This document shows positions 1 through 11,761 of a DNA stretch of 64,000 nucleotides, one piece after another. This DNA comes from Buxus sempervirens. Taxonomy: Eukaryota; Streptophyta; Magnoliopsida; Buxales; Buxaceae. Where the stretch lies: assembly GCA_947561395.2 (NCBI GenBank), contig OX387185.1:24247866-24311865 (forward strand), in the 5' to 3' direction. Under the pieces are notes generated by a model. The model was not told the DNA's origin. It saw only the letters and a program-made list of their open reading frames with translations, and ran no database searches. Within the stretch, counting starts at the first letter, position 1. Every line of letters starts with the position of its first letter. The translations under genes and the position numbers were made by a program.

Positions 1-1034
1 AGGGTGTACATTTGGTTTACTTGGGGGTGTGCTTGGCCCAAATTGTTGTAAATGAGGGTTTAAGAAAGATTTAGGAGTGTTGCAATTTGAATTTGGGCTC
101 AAAACAAGAAATCTAGAAATTTTGTACTGGACGCGCTAACGTTAAAGTTGAATGTTCAAGCATTGAACCTCTATCAAATGATTTCTGCAGAATTTAGCTC
201 AACGCGCAACTAATGCGCAATTCAAGGTTCGCACATCAAGGCTAATTTTCACATTTAACTTCAAATTTTAAGAATTTGATTTCCAATTCACTAGAACTAA
301 TTGGAGGGTATCTTAACCAATTGAAATTAAGACATAACATTAACAAAGCTTACCTTAATAACCTTCAATAAAGTTCAATTTGATTTCCCCAAATCCTCAA
401 GTTTGATCCACCTCACCTTCATAACACAAGTACTTAATTAGTCTAATAATCCTACTTTAATTAATTAAACTTAGTGTAGATACTTGATTTTTGCACCCCC
501 AAAATGAAGAAAAATGAAAAGTCAAACCATGAGGGGTCAAAAAATTGACTTTTGATTCAAGTGAATTTAGCCATCAAACTTCATCTCATTGAAAAAAGCA
601 TTTTGACACGGTTCTAACGCAATTGAGTTTGCTGGAATCGGAGTCCGGATGAGGAAGTTATGAGCCGGTCAAACTTTTGGGGAGCGAAAAATTGACTTTT
701 TGCTCGACCCCAATTCAGTTGTCCAAAGTGATCCCAATAGATAGGTGGTTCCGAGTTGATTCCAACGATACTAAGTTTGCTGAAATCGGACACCAGATGA
801 AGAAGTTATGGGCAGTTGAAGTTTTAATAAAACTGCCCATGTGGCAAAATAGCAGCAAAAAATAGAATAAATTAATAAAATAAATAAGATAATCATTTAA
901 CAAAAATATCTTTATTTTTTAAAAATATTATAATTGAAGAATCTCGTTTTTATAATAAAATATTAAGAAAATCGGATAAAAATCTTTAATTAAATCAAAT
1001 TTAATAAAAGATTTCAAATCCGGCATTTAAAAAA

Positions 1035-1255
1035 CGTGCGCAACCGCACTTGAAGTACGGTTTAGTCTGAACCGCACTTTAACTATGGTTTTGATCTTCT
1101 AGATGGTGGACGCGTGTCCTGTACGGCGACAGCTGGCATATTCGCACGTTTTTAATGCCAACCGCACTTAAAGCGCGGTTTTTGCATTTTTAGTGTAATT
1201 TGGCAGGAACCGCACTTGAAGTGCAGTTGTGACCAAACCGCACTTAAGTGCGGTT
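1035..1255. repeat. Palindromic AACCGCACTT repeat cluster upstream of the T1 TATA box
   Basis: At least six copies of ACCGCACTT, or its complement AAGTGCGGT, occur in both orientations. One is a perfect 20-bp palindrome at 1236-1255. The same motif recurs at 2064-2113. The cluster ends 17 bp before the TATA box, as expected for a U3 enhancer or repeat module. Confidence 0.8.
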
Positions 1256-1271
1256 CCGGCCAATTTTTGCC

Positions 1272-1280
1272 TATAAAAGG
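1272..1280 (+). promoter_or_regulatory. TATA box of LTR T1
   Basis: CTATAAAAGG lies in the middle of the LTR, downstream of the palindrome cluster and about 290 bp upstream of a GTAAGT donor-like site. This is the expected U3/R position of an LTR promoter. Confidence 0.7.
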
Positions 1281-3469
1281 GGGGCCAACCCCCATTTGGA
1301 GCAAGCTAGTCCCCCCTGTCTCCTGCATGTTCCCCTTTCTCCCTTTGACGTTTTACACGTCCATACCCTGTCAGAACCCATTTAGCCCAGAAAAACTTCC
1401 TGTTTTGCCCCTAAACTGCTGTCTAAACTTTGCCCTTTCACCATCTTAGTATAGAAACCCAATAAACCTCTTTTAAATTCATTTTGTGAAATCCATCAAA
1501 GCGCTGCCGAATTCACTCGGAAGGACAACCACACACGAAAGCAAACAAGTGATTATACTGTAAGTATTTCTGCAGTTTTACATTTGAAAAAAGTAAATTA
1601 TAGTTGCTTTTGATATATTCCCAAGTCTCCTTTTCTATACTTTGTTTTACCATATTATTTCTAATCTGTTTGTTGCATGTTGAATGCCACGAGAGGCTTG
1701 AATAAGGGCGGCAATTTTCGTAAAAGGGAGAATAGCACCTTTAAGTCAAAAAGGATACTTTAATTAAGCTAATTTAACTAACCCCTTTTTGTTTGTTATC
1801 AAAGATTGGTTCGTCCCTTTTGAAGATCTGTTACATCCCTGTAATCTCCCCTTCTTCCCTTCTTGACAATGGTTACGGGTGACTACAAAGGAGATAGGCT
1901 TTTGTGAAGAATGAAAAGACAAGGAAAAAGAAGGCTTTCTAGGCCAAAAGAAGCGAAAATAGCATTGTGAAGATGCTAAAGAACTCCAACAGAAGCTGTC
2001 GGAATCCTCAGGAGACCAATCAAACTGACCCAGAGCGAAATCGGAACAAAACTGCAAGTTCGGTAGACAACCGCACTTACAGAGCGGTTTGGGCAGAACT
2101 GCACATTAAGTGCGGTCAAAATAAGAAATTGGTTTTAAAATTGGTTTTTTCGGATCCGTTGGACTTGACCTGACCCGAACCGGTTTGAACCGACCTTTTG
2201 GATAATTTGGGCTATTTTAAGCCCATTTGTGGATTGTGGACCTAAAAAGGCCCACCAAGGCATCCTGGGCCCACTTGTGAGGCCCACCTTTGACTGGCCC
2301 AAACCAAGCCCGTTTTCAACAAACGGGCCCAAGGCCATTTGACCCTTGGCTAATGGGCCAAGTCCAAGCCCAATAAACCCTTAATATTCCTAAATAATTT
2401 AACAAATAACCAAAAAAGGGTTACCCAATAACCCTACTGGGCTCCAAGCCCAACCTTGGCAACCCATGGGTCTTCCAACGGGACCCGTACCCGACCCAGT
2501 TCATCTAATAAAAAGATAAAATAAAGTAAAAAGGGGCCCAAACCATCAAAGGGTCCCGCCAGACCAAACAAGGTGGCATGCTGGTCTAGGAAGGGAGAAA
2601 CTGACTCAAAACCAGGTAGACCCGAGGGACCCGTCAAACTGACGGGGCGGGCCAGGGTGTCTTCGGACTTCCCCGGACGTAACCGAGGACTTAGCTAGAA
2701 CTCTGAAAAGCCGTAGACCAGACTTAGACCCGGATAGAGCAATCACTGTGTCTGCCTACACCTCTCAGGCAATGGCGACTCCGAAAGTCCCAAGGCACGC
2801 ACTCCCACGTGTGCCCCGAGTGCGATCTAGTCATTTTTTAGGTGCGCACACTTAGTAATTAAGATATAATTAGGGTTGGTGTTTTACATGATTACTTATC
2901 GATGTTTTGGTTTTATCGTTTATACCTTATGAAGATTATTTTTATAAATCTTATGGACTGATTTCCATAATACATATTGTTACTTATTGAGATTTATGTC
3001 CCACTCCAGTTTTCCCCATTTTTCAGGTATTCTTGGAAAGGATTTCAAGGATTGGGTAGACTACTAAAGGGGTAGAATTAATTGGTGATCAAAGCTTGAG
3101 TTGGAGGGTGGTTGTGAGTACATTATCAAATGTAATTAATGTAATTAGTGAGTGTGAGAGTTAGATATCCATTAACTTTAAAGTGTTATTGTAATTTTGA
3201 TTCTTATTACATGTCTCCGCATTGTTACTCCGATATAAAGAAAAAGTTTCAAAAGTTACCCCATATTTTAGCATGCTTTGGCCCACATGAAGTAACACTT
3301 TGGGTTTGGACAAATAATCCAGATTCAAGGCATTACAAGTCCTCTTTTCAAAGGGAGAGAAATATTTTGGAAATAATTGAGCTTAAGTCAATGGCTATGT
3401 AGCTCTTTTTAAAGGTCAAAATTTGCCATTCCAATTAAAGGAGTCCAAGTAATGTGCTTTTTCATACTC

Positions 3470-3790
3470 TTTTTTTGTCTTTTTTCTAACAAATAATATT
3501 TTCAAGTGTCCCACATTCTGTAAACTCTAAATATCATTTAATCAATGGTTTTTATCAAATGATATTTGAATTACCCACATTCGAGAATCTCATTTATCAT
3601 TTGGTATATTTTTCTAGTAAATAATATTTCAAAGTATTTCACATTTAGCAAACTCCATATATCATTCAATCTTTTCCTACCAAATGATATTTCAAGTATC
3701 CCATGTTCGAGAAACTCCAGATATCATCCAATCTTTTTTCTAGCAAATGATATTTCAAATGCTCCATTTAAACAAATTCTCAATCTTCAA
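3470..3790. repeat. AT-rich minisatellite, period about 63 bp, five copies
   Basis: The marker CAAATGATAT (or CAAATAATAT) recurs at 3490, 3556, 3618, 3681 and 3744, a spacing of 62-66 bp. Each unit also carries an ATATCATTCAATC segment, complementary to the ATGATAT start, so each unit can fold on itself. It lies just beyond the E0 LTR end. No coding function is visible. Confidence 0.8.
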
Positions 3791-5943
3791 AATCTTTAAG
3801 AACTGAGAAAAATATTTTTTATATCTCAATTCAGTGGAACGAATTATATAATCGATATAAAAGGGTTGAAGGTATAAAAAAAGTATTGTTTATTTATAAG
3901 AAATGCTTATATTGAAGAAAGAAATTTATTTTTATTTTTATTATTTTTATTAATAATATAAAGGAATAAAAAAAACGATTGCTAAGAACAGAAATCTCAA
4001 GAGTCGACCGAAATGGAAACAAAATAGAGTATAATGCCAATAGAAAAAAATACAGCAGAAGAAAAAACTCTCTACTCTTTCTCTTGAACGACTCTTGCTC
4101 TCTTCCATCTCCTCGAATCCTCATCCTCCAGCTCCTCCATTCCCCCATTCGTCCATCTCCAACGACCCTGACAGGCCGTTAGCCTACTCAGCAACAAGGC
4201 CACTGTTGTGAAATTTTATTTCCCATTTTGTCCTTGCAAACAAAATAAATCCAATTAGTAAGTGAGGGACAATAAGGTAATTAGCCAAAGTTAAATGTTC
4301 TCATGAGATGGAATTGCAAGCTCATGCAACTTATTGCATCTGATTTAAAATCCATATCAAAATTTAGCTCATTTAACCCATGCCTAATCTCAAAATATTC
4401 TCAAATTGATGCAAAGACACTTCTTTACCCAAAATTAAACCTTAAAGTTCTCAAGTAAATCCCATTTCACATTAAGCACACTTCCCATGCGCAATTAAGC
4501 CTAAAAAACTCAATAAAAATTCAATTCAATGCTTAGGCCATGAACATAAAGCAATGAATTATTAAGCAATTATTAAAGGATTTTTCTGTATTTTTCACCT
4601 CAATAAGTGGCTTAAATATACAATTTAACCACTCAATCACTAAGAACTTTAGTCAATTAATTATGAGTGGATAGTTTTTTTACCTTAAATATTATATTTA
4701 TTTTGTACAATGAGTATATATACTAAATGAATAAAAGATGATGAAAAAGGACATTATTTATAGTATTAATTAACAGTGAGGGATAATATTTTTTATTTTG
4801 ATCTTATTTTAAATTTTATGATGTTTTTATTAATAATACTTCACTACACCTTTTAGAATTTTATCAAATGTTTTATCTTATATTAAAGATCTAATATGGA
4901 ATTATTTGGATTGTTAACTAATAATATAGGATGATCATAATTTATCATAATTTGTTATGTTTTTTAGAATTCCTTTTATTTTATTTTATGTTATTTTCAT
5001 TAGAAAATCTTGGAAAAAAATAACCTTTCTTTACAATTCTGTCTATATGTATTTAGATAATTCTGCCAGTATTTGCTTTTCTTACTATATCTTTTATGCA
5101 ATTTTAGTCAAGGTTCATTGGGATTTGTTATAAGGATATGGACCTTGCTTGATAAACTTTAAGAGAGAATTTGTGTGGTTGATAGTGATGGAGGCTTCAC
5201 AAACTAATGGAAATGGTTCATTCCTAGAGATTAGGTAGAATTAAAATAGGCTTGGGTAGAAGTGAAGAAGCTTCCTAAATAGTAAAAAATTTGGCTTTTA
5301 TACTTAAACCAGGTTGTACAACACAAAAAAACCTCATACCGCTATTATAGTAACGGTACAATATAAAAACATTGTACTATTATTGGAATAACAGTAATAC
5401 ATAAAAATATATGTACCATTATTGCAATATAACATAAAAAAAACCTTTTATCATTTCCTGAGCACTATACAAACATAATCTCTTATCGTAAAAAAGCCCA
5501 ATTTTTGGGAGACTATCAATTGTTTGTCGGATTTTTTTATATGATTTATTTATTAATTATAATCTTTTGCTTTATTTGTTTTATGATATTTAGATTTTTT
5601 TAATTAAGTCTTTTATACTTTTTGCTTTGTCTTTTTGTACTTATTACTTTAGTTCGCCACGCAGCAAACACGGATGACATGCGTTTTTGCCACTTGGCAA
5701 ACTAGACTACATTTATTTACAAAAATACCCATAGAACTATTGGGCCCATAACTTTGCTATTTGAACTCCAATTCGCACAAAATCAGTGGCGTTGGAATTG
5801 TCTCAGAGTCTACTTTTCATGATGCCAAAATTTACGACCAACTCAATTCCTATCAAAATCCAACTTTTTGGTTCTTCATTTTAGCCTGAGTTGAGTTTCT
5901 TAGTTATCAACAACTTTTCCTGTGTGCAAAACTTGGGTGCTAA
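3791..5943. other. Gene-free AT-rich sequence; right part resembles a minus-strand family-B LTR end
   Basis: No convincing gene is seen. Positions 5640-5943 resemble 24,470-24,729: both have text like CCAAAATTTACGACCAAC or GTCAAAATTTACGACGAAC, then a run ending TTGGGTG. This suggests the 5' end of a minus-oriented family-B LTR. Positions 5320-5460 hold short GTACMATTATT repeats. Confidence 0.45.
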
Positions 5944-6049
5944 TGTAGACACCCCAAATTGCACAAAAATAAGAGAAAATAATAAAAATATTTTTAAAAT
6001 ACCTTAATTGAGTTTTGACATGTGTCAAAACCTCAAAATTAGCAAAACA

Positions 6050-6325
6050 TGTGCTGCCCGTATTTATCGTACAGATTTTACAACTTTTGTTCTGTCTGCA
6101 TATAGTATACAGACACACCCGTATATAGCATACGGGCAAATTCATGCTTTCCTCATACGTGAAAGTGGCTACCACGTGTCGACCGGAAGCTTCGGCTGTT
6201 ACGCCACGTTGGCAACGCACGTGGATGTGTAACAGAATCTCATCCATAGCTATTGTGCGGATTTCAATTATATTTGTCATGTCCGTATGTATCATACAAT
6301 TTGGACAAAACCGTATGATATTTAC
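6050..6325. repeat. Inverted CCGTAT...ATACGG repeats in the T2 U3 region
   Basis: Several short inverted motifs occur (CCGTATATAGCATACGG near 6119; CCGTATG and ATACGG variants at 6280-6320). The cluster precedes the TATA box by about 200 bp. It corresponds in position, but not in sequence, to the AACCGCACTT cluster of T1. Confidence 0.65.
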
Positions 6326-6532
6326 GGACACGGCTATTTTGTTCATTTTTGCAAAAGCCCGAGATCTGAGTCTTATTTACCCTTCGTACCTCTCTCTGAG
6401 AGACTTGATCTACCCTATTTGCCCTCTGAAACTTATATAGATTTACTTTAATTCATGCCTTAGGCTTGAATTGAAAGAATCTAGAAGGGTATTATGGCAT
6501 ACCCTTGGGTCGTTTCTACCCTTGGCCTTGCC

Positions 6533-6540
6533 TATAAATA
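6533..6540 (+). promoter_or_regulatory. TATA box of LTR T2
   Basis: CCTATAAATAGAAGG, followed about 110 bp later by the donor-like CCAAG|GTAAGC at 6645. The arrangement parallels T1. Confidence 0.7.
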
Positions 6541-7309
6541 GAAGGTCTCTCTTCTAGCAAATGGCTGATAATCTAAAGATTGAGAGCTCTTGAAGAAGAA
6601 GGGAAACTCCGCCCAACTCTCCACTCAAGCACTCAAGCAACCAAGGTAAGCTTCTAAGCTTTCTTTTTCATTTTTACTTCATTTCAAGCACTCTCTCCTT
6701 CTACCTTTTTGTAGATAAGGCCTGATTTGTGTTTGAAACCCCAAAACCATACTCAAAGTACCTTAAGTACCCTCTCTAGCTGTAAAACGTGAATAAAGAG
6801 CTAGGGGAAACAGGTACTGGAATGGATCCTTAGGTTTAGAACCATTTGTGATGAAATCCTTGTATGATTTGTGTTGAATTCATGTATGATTATTGTTTGT
6901 ATGTGATTTTGTTTTAAATTTGAAGAAATTACATAAATCTATGCTCTCTATAGCATTAGATTTCAATGCTCTCCTAAAAATCTGATTTCCTACACAATTC
7001 CATACACCCATCACTTGAATCTTGTCAAAATAGGCATATATCTTAGATCTACTATGCTCAATATGGTGGATCTGAGATCAGAAGCCTTAGAGCAACTTCT
7101 CAGGACTTTATGAGTTGATTTCAAGTGGTTTTAATGTTCAAGAGAAGACCCCACGGTCGAATTTCTTTTGTTTGAGCAATTTGCATCAATTTGGGTAGAT
7201 TTGGCTCTTCCTCTCCAATTAATGAGAGATTTGAGCCAAATTCATGTCCTAAATCTTTCTGAGTGTTTTTCAACTCATTTCAAGTGATTTCAAATCAGAT
7301 CATGTGGAT

Positions 7310-7312
<3 letters not shown>

Positions 7313-7349
<37 letters not shown>
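7313..7349. repeat. (AC)n microsatellite
   Basis: About 18 AC dinucleotides with one ACAT interruption at the right end. It lies inside LTR T2, downstream of the donor-like site. Confidence 0.95.
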
Positions 7350-7354
<5 letters not shown>

Positions 7355-8599
7355 ACTGTTTTGTCTTGATTTTATTTAAATTTTACAAATCTGGACAAAA
7401 CCTGTACCCTGTCTTGGATCATTCATAACTTCATCATATGGATGAATTTTTGAATGATTCCAGAGATATGTGATAGGTGCAAATGTCTAATTTAATCCTA
7501 TAAAAATTGAGCAATTTATATGGAGCCGAATTTTCAAATCATTTGATTAAAGTTGACAAGTCATATCAAATCAGATTACTGAACTTGTCACTTTGATTGA
7601 ACACCAAAGACTCATTTCAACTCCAATTTGAGTGATTTTAATTTCTTGGTCTTCCTTTATGAGTCTACTTTCAAATCCAATTGGTTTCAAGAGTTTTTAC
7701 TTTCATTTGAGCTTTGTGTGCCTGATTGACCCTGTACTACTCAGTAGCAGATTACAGAGTCAATCTGTGATCCTCTAAGCATGTTTGAGAAGACACACAA
7801 ATTACAAATGGATGAAGTTTTGAGTGAGGCTTATTCCATTCGAAAGATGGCACCTCATACTTCATTCAAGCCAATTTTCAAGGATTTATATGGAGCCAAT
7901 CTCCACGAATAGGCTTTCAAAGTTGGCTAGTCACCGCTTTAACTTTTTTACAACAGCAACTTTGAATAAATGTATTTTCTTTGATTTCAATTGGATTTAA
8001 TTGAATTTTCACTGAGTCTTAAACTTAATATAAGCTCTCAAATGGCTTTAGTTTCACTCAATTTGAGTTTGAATTGAATGACTTATGGTTTTTTTGAGTT
8101 TTCCAAGCTTAAATGGTTTAATCTTAAGTTGATTTTTCCAGATTTGTTTTAAGTTTGCTTTTCTTCAATTTTTACTTCGATTTTTACTTTATCATGAAAT
8201 CCTAAAGGTGATACATCCATAGAGAGAGTCCAGGATCTATTGGACTACTCATATGGAGAAATCACACACATGTTTGTCTTTTTTTTAAGTACTTTTGATT
8301 GATTTTTGTTTGCAAGCAATTGTTAAGCAAAAATAGCATATGGCAACCATCTTGTATGGATGAGTAGGGGTGCCTAACACCTTTCCCTACTCATAACCTA
8401 ACCCACTTACCCAATCTCTGGACAAGACCATGAATTAGAGCTACTTTAGCTCTATTTTTATTTTTTATGTTCGCTTTGGTGTCCATTCACCCCTTAACTT
8501 GAATGGTGGCGACTCCAGTATTTTTGGTGAATCCCGTGTGCTGACCAAGAGATCACGTAGGTGATTTTCCTATGTCTCACAACTAATAGTTAGTAAAGA

Positions 8600-10603
8600 A
8601 GATATTCCAAGCAAGTGGGATCCTCTTAGTTACTTGGAATATAGGAACTTTAATAAGGAAGAAACTACAATTAGTAGATAATATAAAGAGAAGGCAAACA
8701 AACAAATATTGTGTGTTTACATGAAACTAAATGGAAAGGAGATAAGGTTGAGGAGTTTAATAAGTATAAACTTTGGTACACATGGAAAGGCATAGAAATG
8801 GGGTAGGAATAATGGTAGATAAAACTATGAAAAATTCTATTATCATGAAAAATAACATTAATAGTTAGCAATAGGATAATGTTAATTAAGCTAGTCATAG
8901 GTCAAGAAGTTGTAAACATTTTTAGCGCCTATGCACCTAAAGTAGGTTTAAATGAAAGCATTAAAAAATATTTTTTGGAAGAAATGGTGGGTTGATAAAA
9001 GGTGTATCTAAAAGCAAAAGGATATTTATAGGACCTTGCTTTAGTAAAAAGAATGAGATGGGAGAATCAATCCTTGAAGTCACAACGGTCTACAACCCTA
9101 CTTTAGTAATTGCCTGTTTTGAAAAGAGAATTGATATTTGGTGACTTTTAAGTAGGGATGCTAATTGAGCCGTGCCGGCCCGGGCACACTAATGGGCTGG
9201 CACGGCACGGCCTGTGCCCTAGGGCGTGCCGTGCCAGGCCTCCCTCAATGGGCACACGGCCCGTTTAGGCACAGCCTGGCGAGCCGTGGCATGCCCGGCA
9301 CAAGGGGCGGCATGGGCCCACATCAAAGCAAGCCGCCCGCGTACCGGCCCGCCAGACATGCCAAGGGCTAGTCGTTGGCTAGGCCTTTTTCCCCTCCAAC
9401 AAAGTGGTTTTAACCACTTTTTTGACACTTTTACCCCCCTCGCCCAACAGCTATATAAAAGCCATATTAGGGGGGTATGGTTGTAATTGACTGTAAATGA
9501 CCTTTTCCACCCATCCAAGTGCCAAATAATAGTCATATTGGAGGGTAGAGGTGGAAAAAAGCCACTTTTGGTTTTCTATAAATAAGCCTACCCCTTCCCA
9601 CTCCAAACCACACCTCTTCTACAATCTCTTATTCTCTTCTACAATCTCTTTAGCCTATCAAGAAATAGTTACATTTGTTAAATTGTTCAAGCATCAAAAG
9701 TTGGTCTTCCAGATTAGTCTAAGTTTAGGAACTTTACTCTCTCTTTTTTTTTATCTTTTAAACTGCAAATGAAAGATAGATGAGTGGGTGCCAACCTAGT
9801 TGGGATGTGCTCATACTATAGTGATGCAATATTATTTGTGCAAGAGATTATGTATTATTTGCAAAGTTTTACTTATACTTGTAATAATTAATTTATTTAT
9901 ATTTTTTTGAGCAAAATCTATCCCAATATGTGTAAGACAATTTTGTAAATAATAAACATATTTTTCAGAATTTTTTGTTATTTTTACTATGTTTTTCTAA
10001 TTTTCCTTGGTTTTTTTTTAAAAAAAATCAAATTTTATACCCAGGCCCGCCCCGCCCGCGCTAAACGGGCCTAGGCCGTGCCGAGCTGGCCCATTTAGCA
10101 ACCCTACTTTTAAGAGTGCTCCAAATTGGACTCAAACTGACTCTTTTCCTCTTAAAATGAGTGATTTAGCTACTTGTAAAGATTTCAAAGTAATTCCTAG
10201 CGAGTGCTTAACTTCACAACATAGGTTAATAGTGATAGATATTTGTCTCAAGAAAAGAAATACAAATACACTAAAACGAACCTAATAATAAAATGGCGGA
10301 AGTTGAAACAAGAGAATTTAGTGAATTTTAGGAATAACTTAATGAATGAGGCTAGTTGGGACCTTATGGGGATCCGACTGCGGTGTACAATAAAATAGCC
10401 AATTGCATTACAAGATATTAGAAATAAGTCTTAGGAGAATCACAAGGTAGTATTCCATCTCATAGAGAAACTTGTGGTAGAGTGATGTCGTCCAAGAAGC
10501 TAATAAAGAGAAAAGACTTTATTTCAAAACCTTGAAAAAAGAATAAAACCCAACTTAGAAAGATATAACATACTAAAAACAAACCAAGAAGAACATTAGT
10601 GAG
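8600..10603 (+). pseudogene. Decayed RTE-type LINE (endonuclease and linker), split by hAT, cut by LTR E1
   Basis: Read across several frames, the plus strand gives fragments typical of plant RTE-clade LINE endonucleases: TWNIGTL near 8635, a CVHETKW-like segment near 8703 (the E of ETKW would be catalytic), KNSII and an IKLVIGQEVVNIFSAYAP-like stretch at 8840-8940, then NEMGESIL near 9050. After the hAT insertion the reading continues with CKDFKVIPSECLTSQHRLI at about 10,177-10,235 and a LERYN-type linker near 10,550. The region that should hold the catalytic GDFN-type motif is missing or unrecognisable, and stops and frameshifts are frequent. It is a dead copy. The reverse transcriptase would lie further 3' and was not found; the copy is cut at 10,604 by LTR E1. 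Confidence 0.75.
9153..10106. mobile_element. Non-autonomous hAT element, 954 bp
   Basis: It is flanked by the perfect 8-bp duplication CTTTTAAG (9145-9152 and 10107-10114). The ends form a terminal inverted repeat: TAGGGATGCTAATTGAGCC at the left and, on the other strand, TAGGGTTGCTAAATGGGCC at the right (16 of 19 identical). An 8-bp duplication and TAGGG ends are hAT hallmarks. The subterminal 200 bp at the left is very GC-rich, with repeated GGCACGGC in both orientations, and the right end has GGCCCGCCCCGCCCG. No transposase is visible. A TATA-like TCTATAAATAAG near 9577 may be a promoter relic. It inserted into the RTE LINE. Confidence 0.85.
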
Positions 10604-11761
10604 TGTAAAATCGTAAATTTTTTAATATAATAATAATATAATAAAATAAATCTAAATATTAGAAAATAAATTATATAAGCCTAAACATATTGAGAAGTGA
10701 AGATTTAATCTAGGTATTGGGGGATTAACATTATAATCCAAAAATATATTAGCAATTAGATAAATAATATTAATTTTGTAATTAGAAATTTAAATAACAG
10801 CTTTAATAAATTAGAAAGATTAAATATAGATTGACTTCAAGAAGAGTTAAATAATAATTTATAGAAATAGAAAAGTGAAGAATTGATTTAGATGAAATGG
10901 CAGAGTAAATCTAATATGGATGTTGGGGGAAGATAGGTATTAATCCAAGTGCATGTTATGGCTAAGAATAATATGAGCATTTTGGAAGAGATCCAATGGC
11001 TAAATGTGAGTTAGGTAAAGAAAGGGTATTTTAGTCATTTCTCAATTAGTCAAATTAATAAATTGAGTAATTAAATAATTATTAGACTTGAAATTTTGAT
11101 TAGACAAAACTTGGGTTTAATTGGAATTTAAATATCATGATTTATGGCTTAAAAGAAGGAAAAAGGGTAATTATGATTAATTTGGGGAATATGGGAGATA
11201 ATAAGGTATTTAGGTAATATTTAAAAATAGGCATTAAAATATACACGAAAATTCATTAAATTAGGAGATTCTATTGTACAATTTAAAAGACAATGAGAGT
11301 TAGGATAAGGTAGGCAAGAGGGATTAGTTAGGAAGTTTCCTAATCTAATTAGGAATTCTAATTAGGCAAGCCTATAAAAGGAAGCGATTAGAAGGATTTT
11401 AGGGTTTCTTTGTTGGATCAAACGTATGAAGAAAAGAGGAGAAAAAGGAGTCAACGGCTGGAGGAAGTATGGGGGAGAGGGAGAGAGAGAAAATAAGAAA
11501 GAGATGTTGCAGAAACTTCCGACCAACCACCATCAAATTGCGATCGGGAGATGATGAACCGTTAGATCGACCTCAAATTTGGAGGTTTTGTTCTTCACGG
11601 GTGGTTCTTCAATCTGAACAGTGGAGATGATGTTTAGAGATCTCTAGAGTGGTGCGATAATAACAGAAACATAGAGCTATTTTCGGGTTCATTGAGAAGA
11701 TGGATTTCGCGTTCTCGAGGCAAGTAGCAAATACTTTGAAAACTGGAAGAATTGCATATTT
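10604..11761 (+). mobile_element. Family-A LTR E1, 5' part; interrupted by E2 and then truncated
   Basis: It starts TGTAAAATCG, like other family-A LTRs, and parallels E2: TATA box CCTATAAAAGG near 11,373, a leader with a GCGATCGGGAG segment, and a donor-like GAG|GCAAGTAGCAA at 11,720. E2 lies at 11,762, flanked by TATTT on both sides. The sequence after E2 (14,752 to about 14,775) continues the alignment with E2 for only some 25 bp. The 3' end of E1 is therefore lost. Confidence 0.75.

Larger units (their letters stand above)
475..2850 (+). mobile_element. Family-B (Tat/Ogre-like) solo LTR T1
   Basis: The element starts TGTAGATACTTG, ends GGTGCGCACA, and is flanked by the perfect 5-bp duplication CTTAG (470-474 and 2851-2855), so the ends are firm. 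It contains a palindromic AACCGCACTT cluster (1035-1255), a TATA box (1272-1280), a donor-like GTAAGT at 1560, and near its 3' end the GGCAATGGCGACTCC block that I associate with Tat/Ogre-lineage LTRs. It is 2376 bp and has no gag or pol, so it is a solo LTR. It inserted into E0. The lineage call rests on remembered LTR motifs; the boundaries rest on the sequence. Confidence 0.85.
1..3337 (+). mobile_element. Family-A solo LTR E0, 5' end outside window, split by LTR T1
   Basis: The 3' part matches the other family-A LTRs in the window. It has a TTACTTATTGAGAT block at about 2980, a pyrimidine tract ending in CAG at 3024-3026, and a terminal segment ending CATTACA at 3337, where other copies end GGGCGTTACA. 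The LTR is interrupted by T1 (475-2850) with target duplication CTTAG. Positions 1-474 are read as its left half. They hold short GCGC-containing inverted motifs near 130-235, similar in placement to the GAGCGAYC clusters of other copies. No coding capacity is visible. The left boundary cannot be seen, so the length is unknown. Confidence 0.6.
5944..8581 (+). mobile_element. Family-B (Tat/Ogre-like) solo LTR T2
   Basis: The element starts TGTAGACACCCC and ends GTCTCACA. It is flanked by GCTAA (5939-5943) and ACTAA (8582-8586), a target duplication with one mismatch. It contains a CCGTAT/ATACGG inverted-repeat cluster (6050-6325), a TATAAATA box (6533-6540), a donor-like AAG|GTAAGC at 6645, an AC microsatellite, and near the 3' end GGGGTGCCTAACACC followed by GGTGGCGACTCC. 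These last blocks are typical of Tat/Ogre LTRs. No gag or pol is present, so it is a solo LTR of 2638 bp. Confidence 0.8.

Noticed and set aside
5900-6346. Minus-strand open frame of 148 codons
   Set aside because: It crosses the start of LTR T2 and its inverted repeats; composition and position fit chance.
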